Shown here: positions 23,326-35,239 of the stretch, piece by piece
How the letters are laid out: each line of letters starts with the position of its first letter
Position numbering within the stretch: position 1 is the stretch's first letter
Assembly: GCA_963556195.1 (NCBI GenBank)
Contig: OY744517.1
Coordinates: forward strand, 146,652,882 to 146,716,881
From: Sepiola atlantica
Taxonomy: Eukaryota > Mollusca > Cephalopoda > Sepiida > Sepiolidae
Length of the DNA: 64,000 nucleotides
Direction: 5' to 3'
The notes under the pieces: generated by a model
Told to the model about the DNA's origin: nothing
The model's input: the letters and a program-made list of their open reading frames with translations, nothing else
The model's database searches: none
Program-made: the position numbers and the translations under genes

Positions 23326-23860
23326 CATGGATGCAAAGAGAGAACTTCCGAATTACATGTGGAGAATGAAATCTTATTAATGGGAGGGAAAACTGCAGGA
23401 GCACAACAGCAGATGTAAATGATATGAAGAACTTCTGTTCTGGATTGCATGTAATATATATAAAAACAGCAAGAGAAACACCTGAGCGCTGGCTAGAAAT
23501 GGAGAGATCGAACTGCAGAAGAAAATGGAGTATACTTGACAGGTTCTCAGATAATTTCAACCAACTATTAAACATTCCTGAGGAACTAGATATTAACGCC
23601 AGTAGAACAATACAACAAAGAACTGTTTGTTGTGGCCAATATGTGAAATCAGGTGGACGAGTGGGGATGCCAAAAATAGAACATTGCAGTAATTAATTCT
23701 CAGCGCATGATAATCTAATTTAACATATTTAATATGATGCAGTGCTGAAGCCTATATTTGCTTTAATGTATTTCCGAGTAACACCATATTTCTTTTGTAG
23801 TATACAACACTATATGAAAACATAGTAAAATTCTTTCTCACGGTGTGGTGTCTATCTAAG
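23326..23860. other. Unassigned stretch
   Basis: An open frame at 23424-23696 (+) is cysteine- and arginine-rich but I recognise no domain, and it is flanked by repeats. Not called as a gene. Confidence 0.35.
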
Positions 23861-24345
23861 ATATTGAGCACTTTTGGATTAACATATACCACTTACGAAA
23901 TGTAATACTGTATTATTACTTTTATTGCTCCCGGGCAATGCAGAGTTTCTTGTAAAACACATTTAAGTTATTGCTCCTAAGCAATGTAACTTTTAAACAC
24001 ACCTGCTTTATCTAGGGTATTAGGCATTATTGGATTAAGATATACCACTTACCAAATATAATACTGTATCATTACTATTATTGCTCCCAGGCAATGCAGA
24101 GTAGCAAAAGACGTTGAAGTTTATTGCTCCTGGGTAATGCAGCATTTAAATGCACCTGCTCTATCAAGGATATTGATATACCACTTACCAAATGCAATAC
24201 TGTATTATTACGATTATTGCTTGCAGGCAATGCTGAATATCTTGTCTAATATACAACACCATTAACAAAATACATTGAAGTTCTTGCTCCCAGGCAATTC
24301 CCCTCTCCCTGTCTTTCACAATAATCTGAAGGGAAATAATGTTGG
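23861..24345. repeat. Degenerate tandem repeat with TTGCTCCCRGGCAA hairpins
   Basis: Three imperfect units of about 130-160 nt, each with TACCACTTAC, AATACTGTAT, ATTGCTCCCRGGCAATGC and a second TTGCTCC step. The short palindromic TTGCTCC/GGCAA core recurs at least six times. Confidence 0.6.
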
Positions 24346-25243
24346 TAAGGACAATAGTTCCAAAGGAACCTTAAGAAACTTTAAATAAAATCAGGTAATT
24401 AGAGTTTCTCAAAATCTTGAGCAATGATTCTGCAATTTTTCAAAATTACTACATAAATACACGAAAAATTCGTTCTAAATGTCGACACTCCTAATAAATT
24501 CTGCTCCAGTTGACCCCCAAATAATGAATTAAAAATAAAAATTTAGATATTATTTTTTCGAAGCAATGCTGAATAAGAATATACCAGCTTTGTGGGTGTG
24601 TCTTGTGAAGTTTTTGATTTTCAGTTGGACAGACACACAGACGGACAGACAACTTTCTTTTATATATATATTAAATACAGTACTGCTTTTATTGGACGCG
24701 TGTTTGCGTTAGCATATACCATATTAAATGAACGGTTTATTATTATCTACGGGGCTGAGAACATCGAAAATCAACGAAAAGAAAAATTGAGACTCAAACA
24801 ATAAAATAAAAAATGGTCCCATCTCCTTTGGGATTTCCCCACTTGCCGGGGTACCACAGACACAAGGGTCACTGGTTGTCTATGTGGCATTATCACATAT
24901 GATGAGTAAGTGAGCTAGGATTTTAGAAGCTATATATTTTTATCAGTTGTACTTCGAACGAGCAGGAGAGCATTTTATCATGTTTTATCTTTTTAACCAG
25001 ACAGTCTGTGAGAAAGGGAAAGGAAAGACTTTGTGAGAAGAGAAAAAGTGCACATCATTTCCTGTGAACCCACTCAACTTACCCTATTTTCACCACATGA
25101 CGTTAAAAGTACTTGTCACCTGTCGCAATGATTTTGATTGCCCGCCAAAACGCCTACGTCAACCACCCATGCAATCGATAATGTGACTGACACCCTTATA
25201 TACCCTAAAGAAAAACAAGACAAAGATCTTGCCAGAATCTACT
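24346..25243. other. Unassigned stretch
   Basis: No gene recognised. The short frame at 24592-24804 is not supported by any motif. Confidence 0.4.
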
Positions 25244-25472
25244 CAACTTTTGGCTAAGATCAAAGTGTAGTATCTGTTCCGATGGATACTGCACCCCATA
25301 GACTGGTATTGTCTTGGCTTTGGGGCTTGATTTATGCCGGTCTATGGGTCTGTCCTGTGCAGTTCTAGAAGGTCCATCCTCCCAGGCTTCGCCTCCCCTC
25401 TTTGGGGCGGAGTAAGTTTATTGCTTACTGACTGAGGCGCCCCTACCGGGGAATGCCGACGGGGCTGCCCAG
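25244..25472 (+). mobile_element. U2-headed SINE, 3'-truncated copy
   Basis: The head AACTTTTGGCTAAGATCAAA leads into GTAGTATCTGTTCC, then the CCCATAGACTGG...CCGGTCTATGGG hairpin module and the body to GGGGCTGCCC. The body stops abruptly at a TAGAGTTGGGCGGTTTTG sequence, which looks like the end of another element. Confidence 0.8.
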
Positions 25473-26222
25473 TAGAGTTGGGCGGTTTTGAAATTTTGGT
25501 TTCGGTATCGGTTTCGGTTTTTTTCCCTTAAAACCTCGGTTTACGGTTCGGTTTTTCGGTTATTTTGAAAAAAATTTTTTTACTATGGAAGCTATTCATT
25601 CTCTTGTGTGATGATTAGTTATTATTCAACGTTTAGTTGAATTATGCCACTGTTTCGATAATTTTGTGACTGAATCATTCTCCATGATATGAATCATATA
25701 AGTTTTAAGGTGTTGACTGTTGTAATCAAAGTTCTGATACCTTTTCAACAGTTAACTCGTTAAAACAGTGACCAAAGATTCATGAAAGATTTCTGAAGAA
25801 TAAAACTGAGTTTGAATATACATTCTATCTAATTCTTTAACCCATCAGAAGCTAAAATATAACTCAGAAATGCAAGAAATTAAAAAACGAAAATTTATTT
25901 AAACAAACAAAATAATTTTACAAATAAAATTAAGCAAAAATGATGATGAAAATGAAATATTGTCAAAATTATTTGACAGATAAAAATTTTAATTTTTTAA
26001 TAGGTGAAAATGTTTGCAAGACGTTGTGTCTTGTCGCGTAAAATAAACACACCATATACTTCTCGAATTGCCGGTGTTGACTGTTGGGATGTCTGTCATT
26101 TTGTGTGCTCGAAGTTCTGTCAACTGGTGCGTGTTGGGGTTAATATTTGTTTTTAAGACAGAGTAATAAAACTTTATAGACATGCGTAAAAGACTAGTAG
26201 TACACCCGAAAACCGCGCCAAA
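25473..26222. mobile_element. Possible TIR element next to the SINE
   Basis: TTGGGCGGTTTTGAA at the left and the complement of a GGCGCGGTTTTCGG sequence near 26200-26218 could be terminal inverted repeats. The SINE does not resume on the far side, so this is tentative. AT-rich, no protein. Confidence 0.3.
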
Positions 26223-27414
26223 GGAAAACGAAGGATGGTTAAAAAAAAGTAGAGATTATTAATTCACCTAAAGTCATTTTTTAAGCTTTAAGGTAATTTT
26301 AGTCATAGAATTAATGACTTGGATTAAAGTTTAATAATTAAACTTTCGAATAAATTGTCAACTCTAAATAAATACCATATTAACAATTTAGTAAAATATA
26401 AATCGTTGCATAGTCTACTTTTTGAATAACCCATTTTTGGGAGAGAAAACGGTATAGTTGAGAGATAGTTCTCTAGAAATGACAATTTATGTATGAAGTG
26501 GCTTTTCAAAAGTAAACAATGAAATGCCTAATGTTTAAAATAATTTTAAAAATCCGAATAAAGTGATACTAGCATTGGCAACTACTTTTTTTCTTTTTAA
26601 ATGTTTATACTCGCTCACTACTTTTCGTTTATTTACTTTTACAAGTATTTTTTTAAAATTTCATTTTAATAACTTATTTTTTTAGATAACTCTGAAACAA
26701 ACAAATAATTATTTTACAATTTTTAGTTGAATCAAATAGATTTTCGACATCATACGGAACGCGTTTGATTTTTTCTTTTTCATTTGAAAATAGTTTATGC
26801 TAAAAATACGATGTCATGTTGTCTGTCGTATTTCTCGTTTTTTCATTTGAAAATTCAAAATGTTAATGATAAACAAACTGTAAACAAAGATTTCTTCCTA
26901 CAAGTAGCAATACACATGAAAAAATTTAAATTGCTTAAAATATCTCAATAATGGCATATATAGAAAGAGCTTGATGATCTAAGAAAGAATCTTTTAATTT
27001 TTTTAAATCTGACTAAAAATAAGGAAGTTATGACTATTTTTGTGCCTCACACAATTGGATATTTTCCCCTCTTTAAGACCATATGCGTTTCGTCACATTT
27101 TTTACACTAATTTTTCAGTAAAAATGTTATATCTTTGTTAAAACACAAGATTAAGCAATGAAATTTACCATATAAGTGTATTTTTGTACAAGGAATCAGA
27201 ATATGCCACTGAAAATCTCCAGAAATTAATGGTTTCCAAGTAATCTGCACTAAGTGCACATAAATATGCTGCAATACCTTAAAAATACCATGAATCCATT
27301 AAAAGAAAGAAGTTAGAAAACTCAAAGTTGAATTGTAATACATTTTATGTACAAGAAACTAAAATCTAATACTAGGACTGTTTAAAAATGAATATATTGC
27401 AAGATTTCTTTAGC
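26223..27414. other. AT-rich non-coding stretch
   Basis: No gene or named repeat recognised. Confidence 0.4.
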
Positions 27415-27690
27415 ATTATTGTAGATTTACACCTTCTGCTAACTCACCCCCTTACCTCCCCAAAATATGAGATTCTACTTTTTTTATTTAGGCAATTACA
27501 TGTTAACACCCTGAAAAACTTGGCAGAAAGAAAGAAACAAAAACAATTATTTTAGAATTTAAAGTGGGGATCAGTTTCACATAAAATAATCCCCCATTTC
27601 AAGGCCATTCTAGCGTTTTAGGACAGTTAATTATTTTTTCTATGGGAGATAAATCTTGTGCGTTTTTCTTGTTTTTTTTTTTTCTTGTTT
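27415..27690. repeat. Foldback repeat family B, copy
   Basis: ATTATTGTAGATTTACACC, GAGATTCTACTTTTTTTATT, TTAGGCAATTACATG, GGGGATCAGTTTCA and GGGAGATAAATC occur in the same order as at 5340 and 38100. Confidence 0.6.
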
Positions 27691-27769
27691 TTTAGACGAT
27701 TATGAGAGTCTTTGTAGCAGTAGCAGGAGAATTAACGAGTGTGTCCCAGAGCCAATAATAAAGAGATTG

Positions 27770-27890
27770 GGTTCGAGAGTCCAGAGTTCGATGAAGGCTG
27801 GAGGGCAGAATGGCTGAAACGTTGTGAGCATGGCAGCCAAGATGAGGAAGTCAGTCCAAACACTTAAATCCATAATCCATGCCATATTTG
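27770..27890 (+). repeat. Relative of the 12540 GAAACGTTG repeat
   Basis: GGCTGAAACGTTGTGA at about 27812, then CAGCCAAGATGAGGAAG and AGTCCAAAC, match the order at 12580-12640. Its CTGANGA half has decayed to CGATGA. Confidence 0.5.
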
Positions 27891-27986
27891 TCTTTCAGCC
27901 ATGTGCGCACCGATTCAAGATGGAGGTTTGGATTTTTGGCACCCAAAAGCAATTGTGCCCAAATAAATATTTTTCTTTTTTAAACA

Positions 27987-28092
27987 ATAAAAGAAATTTT
28001 TAATTTAAAATATTTTTTTGGCTTTGCCCCATAACATTACTATGTTATGGGGCAAAGCCAAAAAAATATTTTAAATTAAAAATTTCTTTTAT
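27987..28092. repeat. Perfect 50-bp palindrome with 6-nt loop
   Basis: Arms 27987-28036 and 28043-28092 are exact reverse complements around TTACTA. Each holds the GC-richer block GGCTTTGCCCCATAACA next to the loop. It has no coding potential and is too perfect to be old. Confidence 0.95.
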
Positions 28093-29194
28093 ATGAATAA
28101 TTTTGTGGCCCAATATTTCCTTATGTTCTGTTCCTCACTGATCACATAAATAGTTTTTCACATTGCTTTATTTCCATTCAAAATATTCTTGTCCCACCAA
28201 GTCATGGTTTCATTTTTTCGTAGGAGTGTTGTTGAAAGGAAGTGAAGACACAATATTTTACCAATAATTCCTTTCCTTATTCCCCCCTCCCCCTGTAAGG
28301 AGAAACTTTCGAAATTTGTGTCTTTCATTTACATTTACAGTTTCTTCTCTTAATAAACTCCTTATCATATGTTGCTTATTGGAATTGCAGTGATGTCCGC
28401 ATGTGGTTTTGTGCCAAAATAGTTTCTTTTAAGGAGAGGCAGCCATGATGTTGAAACAATTCTCTTCCTACCCCCACCACCACACACAATATGACAAATA
28501 ACTTTGCAGCTCAATTTAGCCTTTCTTTCCGCCATTTGATTTCTTTAAACATTGCTATACACTTTTGAAAACTTTTTCATGCATTGCTTATTGGGAATTT
28601 TTATTATGAAAGTTTACATATATATTTTTTATTATAAAATTTCTTGTCTTCGATATTAACTTTCATAGTTTTTCTTATGAAAGTTTAGACATTTTTTATT
28701 CTAAATTCTGTTTTTTTTTGTTCGGTATTAAGTTTCATATTTCTTCCCATTTACCTTACTAATCACAAGTTTTACTGGGAATACCTCTTAGAATGGAGAT
28801 TTCTCATACTGTGGTTGACCCTTCTTGTTACTGCTGAGTAAGATACAGGCTCCATATATGCAGACATGTTGAAGACTTTGAAGCAATTTACTGGAGGTAA
28901 AGATTTTGAAATCACTTGCAACAGTACAGACCTACCTCTACTCCTTATTTGCAAACCCACTTTCACTACTGACTTCAACCACAGCCTGTTAACAATTCTC
29001 CCATACCCATGTTTGGTCAAATTTATCGGTCGTTAGACCTATAACTATGTGCAGACTTCACGTGGATTCTTCAGAGTAGCAGATATATCCTACCCTATCT
29101 TATGTCTAGACGCAAACTGTCAATATCTTCATCTTTGTGAATGTTTGCAGCATTGCCATGTCAGGATAAATCCTGTTGAATGTATTTCAGCGTT
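28093..29194. other. Unassigned stretch
   Basis: AT-rich. The short frame at 28772-29020 has no domain I recognise. Confidence 0.4.
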
Positions 29195-29460
29195 ATTTCT
29201 TTACCTGAGGACATTAACCTTCGTCAAATGGCTTTGGACCAGCCATCTTTGGATAATTAAATTCTGTCAGCTCCAGAATTTGCTACTTGCAAATTCCAGT
29301 ACATTCCCATCCATACAGCAGATGAACAGATCTTGTGCGAGACTTCCTTGAATTCACCCCGTCCCTTCGTTCCTGAAGCTCATCGCAAAACTGTCTTTTC
29401 TTCTTTGCATGGCCTGGCTCACCTCGGAATTTCTGGCACAGTGAAAGTTACTATTACTTG
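29195..29460 (+). pseudogene. Ty3/Gypsy integrase N-terminal fragment
   Basis: Through one stop, the plus strand gives ILCETSLNSPRPFVPE, then HRKTVFSSLHGLAHLGI. This matches the zinc-binding segment at the start of Gypsy integrases, where RPFVP and a LH-x-LSHPG block are usual. It is a different Gypsy lineage from the element at 12685-16350. Nothing else of the element remains. It abuts the 3' end of the LINE on the opposite strand. Confidence 0.6.
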
Positions 29461-30046
29461 TACTTGAAACAGCATTCACCACCCCAGAGTAGGTTGAGCC
29501 GGCTTCATCCATCCTTGCCACTGTATCCTCACGAAGGCTGACCAAGCCTGACGATTTGAAGTCAACGATTGAGTGATCTCTAGCCACTCACTGTTTCAAG
29601 GGCGAACTCTATAGATGTGGGGGCCAAGGTTTTGTTCCAGGTCAGTTGTAACCGTCATCAGCCAGGTTTTTCTTTGTTCACCACATCGGTTTTTCCAACT
29701 CTGTAGGGGATCTAGAGCAATTGCTTCATAGATAAATTCTGGTCGACGGCGAAGGGCATGACCCAGCCAGCATAGACGTCTGATGAGGATAACTTGTCAG
29801 AGGGAGTTAATTTTGCAGGAGAAACATACTGTGTTGTTTGAGAGGAAGTGCTGCCATTGAACACAGAGGATGTGACGCAGGCAGTGGTGATCGAAAGCTT
29901 TTAATCACCTAATGTCTTCTACTCTCATTGGCTAGGACTCACTGCCATAAAGGAGGATCGTTTGCAGTAGCACTTGGTAGATCCTTATTTTGGTGCTGCC
30001 AGAGCCGGAAACTAAGTCAAAAGAAGGCATGACATGCAAGGTCAAT
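29461..30046 (-). pseudogene. LINE C-terminal region
   Basis: After the RT the minus strand reads LCWLGHALRRRPEFIYEAI, then GEQRKTWLMTVTTDL and EWLEITQSLTS, the typical tail of this LINE type. One TAG/TGA-type stop interrupts it near 29605. The 3' end seems to lie by a short CAAGTA/CAAGTAA repeat near 29455. Confidence 0.7.
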
Positions 30047-30962
30047 TCACGCTTTGATATCAGCTCCACCTTGACCCATGGCTGTGATGGTGGTGCCAAG
30101 ATATTTGAAACTCTCAACCTCTTCAAGAACATCACCATTGAGGATGATGGGTATTTTGTCTGTTGGGGTGAAGCCGGCAGTGAGTATTTTTGTCTTCAAG
30201 GCATTTATTTTCATCCCAATCTGCGATGCAACACGCTGAAGCTCATTAATAGCAGACTGGACATCAGCAAATGTTTCACCGAGTAGCGTGATATCATCTG
30301 CGTAATCTAAGTCATTGATGTGAAAGTTGCATCCAACAGTGATACTGGGAATGGCGTAATTGAAAAGTGTTAGCGAAAGAACACGTTCTTGCCGAATGCC
30401 AGATTGTATTTTAAAGGGTTCCGAAACCTCACCATACATGCGTATGCAGGATCTGTTGAGCAGTAGTATGCTTTAAGAAGACTGAGAAGTTTAGGTAGAA
30501 TACCATCTGCTTGCATAACCTTCCAGAGTGTATTACGGTCGATAGAGTCGAATTCGGCAGTAAAATCAATGAAATAGATGACTGTTCTTTGCTGGAAGTA
30601 TCAACGATGTTTGAGGATTCGTTTTAGGGTGAAGATTTGATCGGTGCATCCACGGCCTTGTTTTGGAGTCGCGTTCTGATTGAAATTGTTTTAGAAGAAT
30701 CGAAGCAAATATTTTAGCAGACACATTGATCAGGCCATACCACGGTAGTTTCTGCAGTATTGCTTATCACCTTTCTTAAAGAATGGTACCAGTGTTGCAT
30801 GGCAGGCCCTAGTATATTTATGCTGTGTTTGAGGATCTCAGCAGAGATGTTACCTTTGCCTGCAGCGTTGTTATTTTTTAGACTTTTGATAACAGCAACA
30901 ACCTCTTTAAGTGTGGGGGGAGTTGTTTGGCAATCATAAGGAGTTAGATCGACATTATTCAT
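30047..30962 (-). pseudogene. LINE reverse transcriptase
   Basis: Frame 30714-30962 has the RT start (EVVAVIKSLKNNNAAGKGNI). Between frames, YFIDFTAEFDSIDR keeps the Asp of motif A. Frame 30047-30439 has IQSGIRQERVLS, the catalytic LDYADDITLL, INALKTK and SFKYLG. The Gly of RQG is changed to Glu. It would copy LINE RNA at a nicked target, but stops and shifts between the frames make it dead. Confidence 0.85.
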
Positions 30963-30994
30963 AGGAGCAGTTGATGGGGGCTGTTGGTCATGGT

Positions 30995-31962
30995 TTAGCA
31001 GATTAATGAAGTGATCTCATAGTGGATAAGGCATTCATTGAGATTGGTGATTGGCTCGCCATTTTGGTTCAAGATGGGTTGGTTACCACTCCAGCCTAGT
31101 TTTGTGCTCGAACAGAGGAGGCTGTAAAGTTTACGGGAGTCCATAACAGCTGAGGCATGTTCCATATCTTCTGCCGCTTTCCACAAGAATGTATTTTGAT
31201 CAGCGCAAGCAGAATGGGTAGCTTCACGGCATAGTTGTTTGGAGTTGTCAGATTTGTTGCACTGGGCTTGATTTGCTTTTTCAGCAATTTCAAGTGTGTG
31301 GCCCAAGATCCAATCTTTGTTTTTTCGTTTGGTGTTTTCGAGCGTCTCAGACATCATTTGACAGTTTGCCAAAGTTGAGGTAGCATCTTCAGATTGATGT
31401 ACCTTGTTACCGTTGAACCAATTGGATAGTTCTATACAGAATGCATCATCAGTTTGTTTACTTTTCAGTTTTGAAATGTTATACCTGAGAAGCTTAGCAT
31501 GAGACTTGACGGCCTTGAGTTGAAGATGTAGTTTTGCCTGTCCCAATACATGATTAGAACCAAAATTGCTACCGATTTTTGTGCCCCGGAACATTCGACA
31601 ATCAAGAATGCTTGTCGACAAGTGGCATTTAACAAGAAAGTGGTCGATTTGGTTAGCTGTGACACCGTCAGTGCAGTACCAAGTAAGTAGGTGTCGCCGG
31701 GGATGTTGAAAACGCATGTTGGATACAGTCATTTGATTTCTTACAACAAAGTTGACAAGTCTTTCACCATTAGCACATTGTTCTCCAATCGCAAATTGTC
31801 CGAGAATATGACAGTTGCTGATGTCGCCTGTGCGTGTGTGGATGTTTCAGTTACCTGAAATAATTAGAAGATCACTCGAGAGTACGTGGTCAACAGTTGC
31901 CTGCAAGTTGTTGTAGAAATAGTCTGTATCTTGATCATCGTCGTTAAGAGTGGGAGCATTGT
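30995..31962 (-). pseudogene. LINE endonuclease C-terminal part and linker
   Basis: The 245-codon frame holds TNQIDHFL-like residues (ANQIDHFLVKCHLS), TSILDCRMFRG and GSNHVLGQAKL, the end of an APE endonuclease; the usual catalytic GSDHxLV is here GSNHVLG. The linker follows. Upstream of 31732 the similarity continues through a stop to APTLNDDDQ at about 31950. Confidence 0.8.
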
Positions 31963-32775
31963 CAAGACCTGTATTTGTAACTAAAGATATTTTATAGTTT
32001 TGGCCCTTTTTATAACTCCATCAGTCTAGACAACAATGTTTCGTTGGCTAAGGGAGTTCTCTGTTGGGTGGGAATTGATAAACAAAAAAAAAAAACACGA
32101 AACACAATGTAAAGTTAAGGAAACACAAACAAAGATGTATAAAACTAAAGAAAGTTTTATTTCAGAAACTGGTCCTCGTGTTATTGTTCGCACAAAGGAG
32201 GTGTGATGCTATGTATGTCAACATAAAATGAGAAATGCTAATGTGTAAATGTATATATAGAAACTTGGGGACATGCCGATAACCCCTTTGGTCCTTGTAT
32301 TAGTCCACGTTAGTAGACAAAAGAGGCTGAATTCGTCTTCAGTTAGGGATAACAAGCAAGTCCGAACTTTTCCTAAGATAGGTCTCTTGCTGGAGGTAAA
32401 TACTTCAGAATCTTTTCTCCAACTGACCTATTAAAAGTTTTTAAAAAGTGTTGCACAATGTTTAACCTGGGAATTAGCATACTTTACAATATAACCACTT
32501 GTACTCTTCTCTATTGTTTGATGATATCCCTTTTCCGGCCCTTTGATTCAAGTGGAGAATAAGTGTAAACCCTACATCCGGTAATTTGCTGTCTCTCATC
32601 TCAAGGGAAGGGGAAGAAGAAAGGAGTGAAAGAAAGGGAGAAGAAGCACGGTCTCTGTTCATTAGCGTACGCCTTCCTCTTCTCCTAGCAGTTGTGTTGT
32701 GGGCAATGTTCGTTCACATACAGCTTCTTCTCCTAGTAGTCAGGGTAGGGGAAAGAATCATACGATCTCAATCGC
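31963..32775. mobile_element. Unidentified insertion inside the LINE endonuclease
   Basis: The endonuclease is continuous on both sides: ...VSVIGGY ends near 32778 and APTL... resumes near 31960. The ~0.8 kb between must be inserted. It has an A-rich run at about 32080, a purine-rich block at 32600-32650, and no protein I recognise. A solo LTR or non-autonomous element is possible; I could not fix its termini. Confidence 0.55.
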
Positions 32776-33240
32776 AACAGAATAGCCGCCAATGACACTG
32801 ACATTGAAAATCGAACCTTTCACGCGACTACAATCCATACGGAAAGAGATTGGTTCCCAGGCAAGGAGCGATGCATTGGCACGGTGACTAAGAGCAAAGG
32901 CAACTCCATGAAGACCAGAGTTATCAGTCAGACAACTGTGGTAGAGGTGATATGAGGCGTCATGTTGATGGACTTTGATTTTACGACAGCCTATATCAGA
33001 AAGTCTGACTTCTGAGAGGCAGGCTGTGTTGAAATTGTACTTGAAGAGGAAGTACATTGTTAGCGCTTGGGTTTCTTCCTGCAGAAACGTTTTGATGTTC
33101 CAATAGGCAAAAAAATACTCCTTTCTATGTTTCATGATCATCCCAGTTTGCTGATTTGACATTCGCATCATTGGAATAGAGAGTGTGTTAATTTTTATGG
33201 ACGCCATACCAGAATTCATCATTTGTTGTGAGAGGAGCAT
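32776..33240 (-). pseudogene. LINE APE endonuclease N-terminal part
   Basis: WNIKTFLQEETQAL, then ACLSEVRLSDIG (metal-binding Glu in SEVR), SGLHGVAFALS and MDCSRVKGSIFNVSVIGGY follow the APE order of this LINE type. The usual reading is WNVRTL and SETRL/SEVRL. The ATG at 33240 is an arbitrary start; earlier codons may belong to the element. It is cut by the insertion at 32775. Confidence 0.85.
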
Positions 33241-33862
33241 GGAGGGATGTTATTTCAGTGAAAGTTATTTTAGCTTGATTCTTCTGGCCGAATATGAGAT
33301 GTGAAATCTATTCATGGACCCGTTCCTGTTTATCTTGCCAGAAATCTAAAGTGCACAGACATATACGAGCTCCACTACACCTACCTTTTTCTCTTTTCAG
33401 TAAAAATACAGACATTTTAGATCAAACTGAACATTCATTTACCCTCTTGTTGAAATTTGCATGTTCATTTAAATTTATTCTCTTGTGCTGCTTCTATCAA
33501 TAAAGAATCTCTTGTTTTTATCGGTTCAAAACCTAATATAATGTAGCAGTTACATAATTAAGATCTATTTTCTTTTGCATTTGCATGTTATCACTCGCGG
33601 AGTGATTAGTACGTGATTCAGGAAGAACACACTGGCCTGTTCTCACTCGTGTAGTGATACGCCGTGCGATTAGAACACTCTGCCTATGCGCAGATATTTA
33701 CATTTCCGCCCAAGGTTTGCTTTGCACCTTTTACAAACCGTTAGACTTTGAGCGGCGCATTAACAAGACGTCATATTACCTTGGATTGGGCGGGAGGCAA
33801 GGTAAGAGTTCCTTTGGAGACATTGCCGAGAAATTTTGTATACTTGTCTTCTTGTCTCTTGC
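33241..33862. other. Unassigned stretch
   Basis: No gene or named repeat. Confidence 0.35.
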
Positions 33863-33874
33863 AATGGGATTGCG

Positions 33875-34216
33875 ATTTATTTACCTCCCCAGGAGGTTAG
33901 GCACAAGGCCAGTTTTTATCTTACTCCCACAAGGTAAGATGTGACCGAAGGTCGGGAAAGTGGGACTTGAAAAGCCAGCACCCGAGAAGGTGAGCACTCT
34001 AGCCATTAAAAATTGCCTGGGTAGCCCCGTCGGCATTCCCTGGTAGGGGCGCCTCAGGCGGTAAGCAATAAACTTACTCCTCCCCAAAAAAGGGAGGCAA
34101 AGCCTGGGAGGGTGGACCTCCTAGAACTGCACAGGACAAACCCATAGACCGGCGTAAATCAAGCTCCGAAGGCCAAGACAATACCGGTCTATGGGGTGCA
34201 GTATCCATCGGAACAG
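33875..34216 (-). mobile_element. U2-headed SINE, copy with 12-bp target duplication
   Basis: Minus-strand copy with full body and the CATAGACCGG module, 5'-truncated inside the U2-like head at CTGTTCCGATGGATAC. It is flanked by AATGGGATTGCG (33863-33874) and AATGGCATTGCG (34217-34228), a 12-bp direct repeat with one mismatch. That and the 5' truncation are the marks of LINE-type target-primed insertion. Confidence 0.85.
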
Positions 34217-34514
34217 AATGGCATTGCGAGACGAGATGCAACTCATCTTATATTTTTGTGTTTCTAACTCTTTCCGGACCATATTCTGTGTTGATGAAAA
34301 TATTGAATAAAATTGATTTAAATTGTAGAGAAGATGTTTTCCCTTTTAACAGAAAACTTGATGACCCTTTTTCTTTATTTCAAACAAGGCCATAGGATGG
34401 ATGCAGATACAGCGACCCTACTACAAAATGGCTACTTCCAACAAGGATCACTCACCTCAACTCTACAAAATATTAAATTAAATTTTTCTTTTTAATTTAA
34501 TTTCTTTCTTTTTA

Positions 34515-34554
34515 ATTTTACGATGGTCAGCATTTAAGCTGACCATCGTAAAAT
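34515..34554. repeat. 17-bp perfect hairpin
   Basis: Arms ATTTTACGATGGTCAGC (34515-34531) and its exact complement (34538-34554) around a 6-nt loop, ATTTAA. Not followed by a gene. Role unknown. Confidence 0.85.
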
Positions 34555-34780
34555 AAAAACATTTTAAGGTGAATTTCTATTTTAGTCACCTAAATTATTT
34601 AGAGTGAAATGATTTTCTTTGTTACTCCCAAAGTTGCTTTTACTTTAAACCATGTTTTCGTAAAGTAACAACAACAAAAGAATAACATTAAAAATTCAAG
34701 CAAGGTCATCGTACACGTGAAACACAGAAATGAAAACTTCCCCGGAAAAAATATAGTAGCGATCTTTATAAACGAGAAAG

Positions 34781-35003
34781 TTTGGCTAGGAGTAAGTGTA
34801 GTATCTATTCCGATACTCGGATACTACACTTCATCTTTTGTGTCCTCGGTCAGTGAAGGAGAAATCCTTTTAGACTGAGACAATTTTAATTTTTCTCCTA
34901 ACCCAGAGTGCCCCTTTTTCGGAGCTCGATTTTTCCCACATTAAAAAGTTTTTACACAAAAAATCGACTGTCTAACTCTGACCTTGTGGGGAGGCAAGTA
35001 AAT
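34781..35003 (+). mobile_element. SINE with U2-like head, second body type, copy 1
   Basis: A worn head, TTTGGCTAGGAGTAAGTGTA with GTATCT, is followed by a different body: CACTTCATCTTTT, GAAATCCTTTTAGACTGAG, GATTTTTCCCACATTAAAAA and GGGGAGGCAAGTAAAT. The same order appears at 38720-38904. Confidence 0.65.
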
Positions 35004-35239
35004 TGAGACAGTGTTATGAAATAGAGTTATCGTTTTCCTTTAGTTTTCCTTCATACTAGACTTGCTTATAAAGATGGCGACTATATTTTTCCGGGTGAGT
35101 TATTATTTCAACGTTTCACATGTACGATGAAACTTGCTATCTTTTTTAAATACTGTTTTTTTTTTAAATTTAAGTAAAAATAAGTTGTTTGGCGGTAATT
35201 AGGTGACTGAAATAGGAATAAACTGGCGCTTGTTCGTAA

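Larger units (their letters stand above)
29461..33240 (-). mobile_element. LINE (APE-type non-LTR retrotransposon), broken
   Basis: Reading leftward: APE endonuclease start (32758-33240), an insertion of about 0.8 kb, endonuclease end and linker (30995-31965), reverse transcriptase (30047-30962) and a C-terminal tail to about 29465 with RRLCWLGHALRRRP and QRKTWLMTV. The full domain order is present but frames are broken repeatedly, so it cannot act on its own. The clade is not assigned; the protein looks like a common molluscan and vertebrate LINE type with SSILDVR- and YADD-like motifs. Confidence 0.9.
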
